A stretch of 64,000 nucleotides of DNA. Origin: Lamellibrachia satsuma (Eukaryota; Annelida; Polychaeta; Sabellida; Siboglinidae). Numbering within the stretch: the stretch's first letter is position 1; every line of letters begins with the position of its first letter. The DNA lies in NCBI GenBank assembly GCA_033239005.1, contig BSQZ01000079.1, positions 1,651,501 to 1,715,500 on the forward strand, read 5' to 3'. The notes beneath the pieces were generated by a model, which worked only from the letters and a program-made list of their open reading frames with translations, had not been told where the DNA came from and ran no database searches. Made by a program: the position numbers and the translations under genes. Below, in pieces: positions 56,193-64,000 of the stretch.

Positions 56193-57424
56193 TAAATTGA
56201 ACTTGAGACCAACCCTTGGGTAGACACTCACCCTAATGGCCATTATAAGGCTTCAATAAAATTGTTGATATTTTCATGTCTAGCGCCATGGTATCTGTAC
56301 TGCACCTATGGCATGCAGTGTGCTCTGTAGTGGGTATTTGCATTCCTAGGCACTTCACAATTTATATCCAGGCAGAAGCAGTGATAAAATTAATGGTTCT
56401 GTGCGTTTAAGTTTCTACAAACCACAGATGTGGCGCCCTGGAAGATTGGGACTTTGGAATGATTCTCCTAAAAAATACAGGCGTACATTAATAATAGAAC
56501 ATCAAGTACACAAGGGGAGGAAGAGAGAGAGAGAGAGGGGGGGAGGGGGGGAGAGGGGGGAGGGGGAGAAATAGTGTATTTTCATGGGAACCGGAACTGA
56601 TCGGTTAACATCTGAAGACTCAAGTATTCGGAGAAGATGGAGGAGTAGTTTGCCATTATTAAAAACTTCCCATTTGCTATCCCAGCTTTATTTATATGAT
56701 TAACCCAGAAGTAAAATAGTGATCTGACCCCAGAGGGAGGAGGAGAGTTTGCCATGATGAACACAGCCTGTACCATCTGCTTGCCTTACCATCCAGTGAT
56801 TAATGGGAATGTCAAAAATCTGGACTTGCTGAGCTACTGAAGGAAATGGGCCAGTAAGAGATGACTAGACCCAGGGGCTAGACAGAGTAATAGCTGATTA
56901 TGACTTAAGACCTGCTTATGACTTAAGGCCCATGCTACTGGTGCCATAAATCAGAGAGAGAGAGACTGGGAGGCTGAGAGGGGCTTTAGTCAGTGAGGGA
57001 AGATCATGTCTGGGTACATATTGGGTGTGGAGGAGTGTGGGTGGGGTGGAAAACACGAAGGTTTCTGCTTCCCCACTACAGTCATAAATAATCATCAAAC
57101 AGTGCTGCTTGGGATAGTTTCACTCAGTGAGTTCAGACAAACAATGACAAAAGCTTTACCTGAATTTTTTTTCATCTCGTAACTCTCATTGTAGAATCAA
57201 TTTGTGAAAAGTCAAACCTATGTCGAATCCACTATGACGCTAGCTCGTTTGTGCAACTTTTGTTTGCAGGTTTTGTGAAATCATCAAACTGAAATTATTT
57301 AATGCTTGATTCAGCATTTATTGAAGTGAAAATGAAAATGAAAACGCTGAAAATTCATGAATTTTGCCCTTCGGTGAAATATCACAACTTTGTCATGTAT
57401 TTGATGAGAGGATAGAAGTCACAC
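56193..57424. other. Unique stretch with a purine tract
   Basis: A GA/GGGA-rich, nearly pure purine run lies at 56517-56570. Otherwise no gene or repeat is recognised. Confidence 0.5.
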
Positions 57425-59575
57425 CCAGTTTTAAACTATTCACACACTACATATTTGGACATCAATGAACCTGATTCGTGATGGGCTAAATCAGTTCAGG
57501 ATGCAGTTTTAAACTATTCACACACCACATTTGGACATCAACGAACCTGATTCGTGATGGGCTAAATCAGTTGAGGATGCAGTTTTAAACTATTCACACA
57601 CCACATATTTGGACATCAACGAACCTGATTCGTGATGGGCTAAATCAGTTGAGGATGCAGTTTTAAACTATTCACATACCACATATTTGGACATCAACGA
57701 ACCTGATTCGTGATGGGCTAAATCAGTTGAGGATGCAGTTTTAAACTATTCACACACCACATATTTGGACATCAGTGAACCTGATTCGTAATGGGCTAAA
57801 TCAGTTGAGGATGCAGTTTTAAACTAATCACACACCACATATTTGGACATCAACGAACCTGATTTGTGATGGGCTAAATCAGTTGAGGATGCAGTTTTAA
57901 ACTATTCGCACACCACATATTTGGACATCAACGAACCTGATTCGTGATGGGCTAAATCAGTTGAGGATGCAGTTTTAAACTAATCACACACCACATATTT
58001 GGACATCAACGAACCTGATTCGTGATGGGCTAAATCAGTTGAGGATGCAGTTTTAAACTATTCACACACCACATTTGGACATCAACGAACCTGATTCGTG
58101 ATGGGCTAAATCAGTTGAGGATGCAGTTTTAAACTATTCACACACCACATATTTGGACATCAACGAACCTGATTCGTGATGGGCTAAATCAGTTGAGGAT
58201 GCAGTTTTAAACTATTCACACACCACATATTTGGACATCAACGAACCTGATTCGTGATGGGCTAAATCAGTTGAGGATGCAGTTTTAAACTAATCACACA
58301 CCACATATTTGGACATCAACGAACCTGATTCGTGATGGGCTAAATCAGTTGAGGATGCAGTTTTAAACTATTCGCACACCACATATTTGGACATCAACGA
58401 ACCTGATTCGTGATGGGCTAAATCAGTTGAGGATGCAGTTTTAAACTAATCACACACCACATATTTGGACATCAACGAACCTGATTCGTGATGGGCTAAA
58501 TCAGTTGAGGATGCAGTTTTAAACTATTCACACACCACATTTGGACATCAACGAACCTGATTCGTGATGGGCTAAATCAGTTGAGGATGCAGTTTTAAAC
58601 TATTCACACACCACATATTTGGACATCAACGAACCTGATTCGTGATGGGCTAAATCAGTTGAGGATGCAGTTTTAAACTAATCACACACCACATATTTGG
58701 ACATCAACGAACCTGATTCGTGATGGGCTAAATCAGTTGAGGATGCAGTTTTAAACTATTCACACCACATTTGGACATCAACGAACCTGATTCGTGATGG
58801 GCTAAATCAGTTGAGGATGCAGTTTTAAACTATTCACACACCACATATTTGGACATCAACGAACCTGATTCGTGATGGGCTAAATCAGTCGAGGATGCAG
58901 TTTTAAACTATTCACACACCACATATTTGGACATCAACGAACCTGATTCGTGATGGGCTAAATCAGTTGAGGATGCAGTTTTAAACTAATCACACACCAC
59001 ATATTTGGACATCAACGAACCTGATTTGTGATGGGCTAAATCAGTTGAGGATGCAGTTTTAAACTATTCGCACACCACATATTTGGACATCAACGAACCT
59101 GATTCGTGATGGGCTAAATCAGTTGAGGATGCAGTTTTAAACTAATCACACACCACATATTTGGACATCAACGAACCTGATTCGTGATGGGCTAAATCAG
59201 TTGAGGATGCAGTTTTAAACTATTCACACACCACATTTGGACATCAACGAACCTGATTCGTGATGGGCTAAATCAGTTGAGGATGCAGTTTTAAACTATT
59301 CACACACCACATATTTGGACATCAACGAACCTGATTCGTGATGGGCTAAATCAGTTGAGGATGCAGTTTTAAACTATTCACACACCACATTTGGACATCA
59401 ACGAACCTGATTCGTGATGGGCTAAATCAGTTGAGGATGCAGTTTTAAACTATTCACACACCACATATTTGGATATCAACGAACCTGATTCGTGATGGGC
59501 TGAATCAGTCGAGGATGCAGTTTTAAACTATTCACACACCACATATTTGGACATCAATGAACCTGATTTGCAGCG
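57425..59575. repeat. 78-bp satellite-like array, about 28 copies, with higher-order pattern
   Basis: Unit contains GATGCAGTTTTAAACTATTC, ACACACCACATATTTGGACA, TCAACGAACCTGATTCGTGA and TGGGCTAAATCAGTTGAG. Three variant types recur: ACTAATCACAC, TATTCGCACAC, and a 74-bp form lacking ATAT in CCACATTTGG. The series AATC, TTCGC, AATC, short unit is repeated about 468 bp apart (near 57.83-58.06 and 58.29-58.54 kb) and again near 58.98-59.24 kb, so blocks of units were duplicated together. Confidence 0.96.
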
Positions 59576-59690
59576 AGTAAATGAATTGAGGAGGGAGATT
59601 TAAACATCCATTGAGGAGGGAGATTTAAACATCCATTGAGGAGGGAGATTTAAACATCCATTGAGGAGGGAGATTTAAACATCCATCGTT
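59576..59690. repeat. 25-bp repeat, 4 copies
   Basis: CATTGAGGAGGGAGATTTAA followed by ACATC, directly after the 78-bp array. Confidence 0.95.
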
Positions 59691-62345
59691 AGAAAGAGGA
59701 GCATGAAATGGTTGCTTGCAGTAAGAACTTTGAGTTTCTTGCGGCTTTCACAGTGAAACATCTCAAACTTTGTGACCCTAGTTTTTTTAAGTTCTTGTTA
59801 CAATAATCCCTGAGCGTCAGCCCAGGCAATGGGCATGGCCCTTTAATGGGCAGATAGGAGGCCCGATACAAACTCATTTATCTCACTTCAGATTGAGTTT
59901 TTTACTTGATTGTGTTATCTTACCAATAGTGCCATGGTTAGTATCATCAAGAACAAACCTTTTTTGTTAAAGCCATTACCGAGACATTTGATCCAATAGA
60001 AGGTAAACAGCGTCAGGGAATTTAAATGTTTGTCTCGTCAAGTGCACAAAGCACCTTCTTTTAAAGGCTTCACGGTGGTAATTTGATAACATCCTCTGAC
60101 AATAACTATTTAATGGGCCACAGAGGAAATTAAGGACCACAGTGGAAATAAGTGCTTGCCTTTTTTGTCGGCCTGATATTTTAATGCAGTTTGTATTCAC
60201 ATTTGATGTATGGACAAGTTACATTTTGATGTTGTATTAATTAAATCTGCTAGCTTTTTGTGCTCTAATACCATATTTTCACCAGTGACTTGTTTTAATT
60301 AAATTAATCATAATGAGATTGAAGAAACATGTGGTGCCATCTAGTAGGACAACATAATTTATATAGAATCTGAAAAGCACATGGTTATATAATATATTGA
60401 TAAGGTATTTGTGTCAGATGAAAAAGCCAATTGTCAACTTTGAGGTTGTGAAATATATTTTTAGTTCACTTAACTTTGATTAGTGTGTTTATTCTCATTA
60501 AATAGAGGTGTGACTGTAGTCAGGAGCCAACCACAGTCTGTTGGTAAGGCTGGGGAAGGGGTAGCTGGGGGGGTAGCTTGGGGGGTGGTCGCTGGGGCTG
60601 ACAGACAAGTCATCAGTGCAATGTTTGAGGCAGACAGAGAAGTTTCCTTCTTCTGTCAAAGAGAAGCTGGGGTTATTTTTATGCAACAAAAGTCTCTGTT
60701 TCCAATAGTTTACTTCCGTACTTATCCTCTGTGTATCCAGGTGTGGCACATAAGGCTCGTGTAAGATCTTGCCAGTTCCCTCTGTCTTGGGCTCTCCTTG
60801 CTGCTGTATATAATTATTTGTACTAACAAGTTTGATCATGTTGTTAATGAGTAATAGTTTGATCATGTCATTAATGTTGTTAATTAAGTATGTTTTCATC
60901 ATTTAGTTGATGACATTATGACAGTGGATTTCTTTCTAGTTATGACAGTCTTTAGTTGCTTTCTTTATGCAGAAATCTTGAACCAGACTTGGTCCAGTTG
61001 TTCCCAGTAGACTAGTCACTTGGACCAGTTGTTCCCAGTAGACTGGTCACTTGGGTAACATGGCAAGTTAGAGCCTGTTGTGTGTCTGTTTGCTTAGTGT
61101 CTGGTCTGCACACTTTGTATGCTTCATCCTCATTCATATTTAACAGCGTTCATATTTAACAGTGTGACATTTAGTTCGTCCTGCTGTTCAGCTGTCACTG
61201 GCTCACCACTTTAACAACTCTTTTTGGTGGCCTTTTTTAATTTTTACATTAACTTTTTGTTGGAAGATAAACCTTTTTGTGTGTCTTGTCTCACCATTCT
61301 CAACTAGGATTTTTTATCTGTCTTGACAAAATGGGTTTCCTTTAACACGCTTTGACATTCTGTCTCTTCCTTTCAGTGTCTTGTGCAGTATGTCATCTTA
61401 TCCTGTTCCTGTGCATTAATCTTATAAGTGATCACAGCTTAACCACTGAAGACATACAGTGTGCGCCTATAAACATGGACCCAAATATAACGTCCTTATT
61501 TGTATTTCAAATATCACATTCTTTGGTAGACATTGGCTTCACATTATGCGTGATCACTGTGATCACTGTGATCACTGTCCATAGTTTTGGATAATTGTCT
61601 TTAACCTTGATTTGGTTGAGATGTGATTTTTTTATGTGGATCATTTATTTAAAAGACACAAGTTATCGACAGACAATTGTTTGATGGGCACAATCTTCTG
61701 TGGAGACGAACACCTGAAATATGGTATCTCTGAAACTACTGTGATCAAAGTTTCAATGAAAATACAACTAATAATAATATTTTGCATAAATTGGTCAATG
61801 TCAAGGTCAATGGCAAGGTCAATGTCAAGGTCAATGTCGATGTCTTTAGCTTGATATGCCATTAATATTATCAGAAAAGGTTGAGTCAATTTTAACCCCA
61901 CAGCTCCTGATTATAGGACAGATTCCACAGCACCTTGACCAGTGGGGTAACTTAGATAAATACATCTACTGCTAGACCAGGGCTGACACCTTGTGGGGGG
62001 TTGGGAACTAGGGTCAGCTGTTGAGAGTAGGAAGGTCATTGATAGGGTGTTGTGTGATAGTAAAAACAAATTGAGCAGTATCAGCATGTTTTATTCTGTT
62101 TATGCTAATCATCCCAACATTCAGTTCCTAATGAAGGCTACTGAAGTTAGCCAAGTTTGGTAGCCGAATCATTGAGAAGTTAATTGGTATTATTGAGAAG
62201 TGAGTAAACTTTTTAGTTGTGTTAAGAAGAAATTTGAATCTAATTTATTCTCCCAACTTTAACTTTTTCACGAGTGATTTTATAATTGATATATTTTATA
62301 TTCATCAAAGTTCAAACTGTTGACAAATTACTACACCAAAAAGCT
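59691..62345. other. Unique non-coding stretch with minor repeats
   Basis: A GGGGTAGCTGGGGGGGTAGC G-rich run is near 60555-60590. A direct duplication of GACCAGTTGTTCCCAGTAGA lies near 61000-61040. A short TCAATGTCAAGG repeat is at 61795-61845. GTGTGGCACATAAGGCTCGT at 60740 has the look of a transposon scrap. No exon recognised. Confidence 0.45.
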
Positions 62346-62357
62346 GTAGTTTGAACC

Positions 62358-62359
<2 letters not shown>

Positions 62360-62404
<45 letters not shown>

Positions 62405-62472
62405 ATATATAATATATATATATATATATACAATCGGTCAAAGTTAAATATATATATATATATATATATATT
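62360..62472. repeat. Interrupted (AT)n microsatellite
   Basis: Three AT runs with phase slips (ATTATAT, ATAATAT) and a CAATCGGTCAAAGTTAA island. Confidence 0.96.
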
Positions 62473-64000
62473 TTCCATACTGGAAGTCGTATCTCCCATA
62501 AACGTCCCCATTGTCAGGTTAATGGATGGTTAGAATCTGATCTTGGACATTAAATGGAGATGATTTCAAGTGGAATGTCTCGGTGAAATAAAAACCTGAC
62601 CAGTCTTACACTTTGATTGTTTATATATACACATTTTACACATTATTATCGCGTTTAAGGCGTAGTCCTAAGTGTGTAAACCATGCTTATGTCAGACGTG
62701 TTTTTCCCGATGTAATTTGGCTGTCAGCACTCAATCAGTTGTTCACGTAGTGGGAATTAATGTGTCATATGTAGGCAATGAACTGTTATCTGATATCATA
62801 TTTATTTTGTTAACGTCTGTCAAGGGATTTACGCTCTGTGTGTACATATATGTATTATATTATATAAGCAGTTAACTGATTATTATTGATATAATATTTT
62901 GTTAACATTTGTAGATTGATTTTTTATGTAGCAGTGCTCTCTCTCCATGAACAACATTAATTTTATTTGGATAATATAGATGCATACAAATCTGACACAT
63001 TTATTTTTTAAATCCATTTTTTTGACTTGAAATTGTGCATAAAACTATATAAATCTTAAATATTTTCCGTTGTTTAATCACATTTTATCACTATAGCACA
63101 TTCTGATTCAAATTGAGTGTTTCCATCTATGAGGCTACATAATATACCTAGATCAAATCTGCTAGGTTTCACTGAATATCTGCCTTGCATCAAATGTATT
63201 TGTGCTTCGACTGCTGTAAGTTTGTCATTCAATGTTACACTTGTGCGATAAACACAACAAGATATGTACTTCATAATAAATTTCCATTGGAAACAAATCC
63301 ATATAATATGCAATACGGCTGTACACCTACACAAATACAACATATCCATATTGCATATGGTGTGACACGTTTGTATAAAATCAGATGTCAAAAGATTGCC
63401 CAAAATGTTTTAATGTTCACATTTAGTCCATGGCAAAAGTCCCCAGTCTGTGCAATGAAATTTTCCTTATTTCTGGCAACCAACCAGCTGGGAATTCCAC
63501 ACCCAATTTACCCAGGCCCCTAACCCCTGCTGCCCCATTGGGGTATTTAGCCTGATGAAAAGTTAGCCAGCTAAATATTTAGGTTAGCAACATTATGTGG
63601 ACCCCTGGGGTCTTCTGGAGAAACTCTGAGGCTCAGTGAAAGGTAATGATAATACCAGTCACTCTCTGATACTGCAGCTTTCTCAGTGGAATGTTTGTGC
63701 TGATTATTATAGTCAGCCCAGGTGGAGTGTGGAATTCTTCTTGTCCCACTTGTGGATAGAGCAGAGTTTCATAGAACTTTGCCTTTAGTTTGTTGATCCA
63801 TTCAATGGTTTTGGAGGAAACTGACTGAACCTCAGAGATTCCTCAGCTTAATGTGAACATACCGCACTGATTGATGATGTCATCAATAGTTTGTTGGTCG
63901 TGGCCGCATTCAAATCTTGCAGTGTCTTTGATGCACCATTTTTGTATTAGATGTCTGCATTGTCCATGTAGGTTACTGAAGTGTCCATGTAGGTTACTGA
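62473..64000. other. Unique non-coding end of window
   Basis: Short frames only. The last 500 bp are GC-richer (GGGAATTCCACACCCAATTT near 63490; GTCGTGGCCGCATTCAAATC near 63900) and may be the antisense end of another mobile element running off the window. ACTGAAGTGTCCATGTAGGT is duplicated at the very end. Confidence 0.4.

Noticed and set aside
57425..59575. CRISPR-like look of regularly spaced repeats
   Set aside because: No unique spacers between units; the whole unit repeats. The genome is eukaryotic and there are no cas genes.

Overview
This is a gene-poor, repeat-rich stretch of an animal nuclear genome. Spliced coding exons, tRNA-headed SINEs, several non-LTR retrotransposon families, a DIRS-type element, CpG-rich promoter-like patches and long microsatellites all point to a metazoan. 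The mix resembles a lophotrochozoan or other marine invertebrate, but I cannot name the species. No bacterial or viral gene is present.

One protein-coding gene is well supported. It lies on the minus strand from about 18.15 kb to 4.47 kb and runs off the part I can read. Seven exons can be joined with consistent GT-AG boundaries and matching reading phase at every junction. They give an ATG with an in-frame upstream stop, a short coiled coil, a long Ser/Lys-rich segment, a SAM domain, more coiled coil, and the ATP-binding start of a protein kinase domain (741 codons in the window). The rest of the kinase is not visible. Introns of this gene hold two LINE copies in opposite orientation around a 2-kb minisatellite, and SINEs. 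The most striking point is that three of its 5' splice sites (exons 2, 5 and 6) are themselves the seed of tandem arrays that run into the following intron. Each array repeats the exon end and the splice donor.

Layout: 1-2.85 kb, degenerate DIRS-like retrotransposon (gag-like, RT, RNase H; no tyrosine recombinase seen). 3.4-18.2 kb, the SAM-kinase gene and its intronic repeats. 18.8-22.4 kb, two further non-LTR retrotransposon remnants separated by AT/GT microsatellite. 22.65-23.2 kb, a CpG-rich promoter-like patch with a good plus-strand splice donor. 23.2-64 kb, mostly non-coding sequence carrying about 25 minisatellite arrays (units of 16 to 78 bp), SINEs, LINE 3' ends with a 10-bp tail repeat, two MITE-like elements, and one candidate plus-strand coding exon near 48.9 kb.

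Tandem arrays make up roughly a quarter of the window. Almost all of the long open frames outside the kinase gene are by-products of these arrays or of transposon remnants, and are annotated here as repeats rather than genes.
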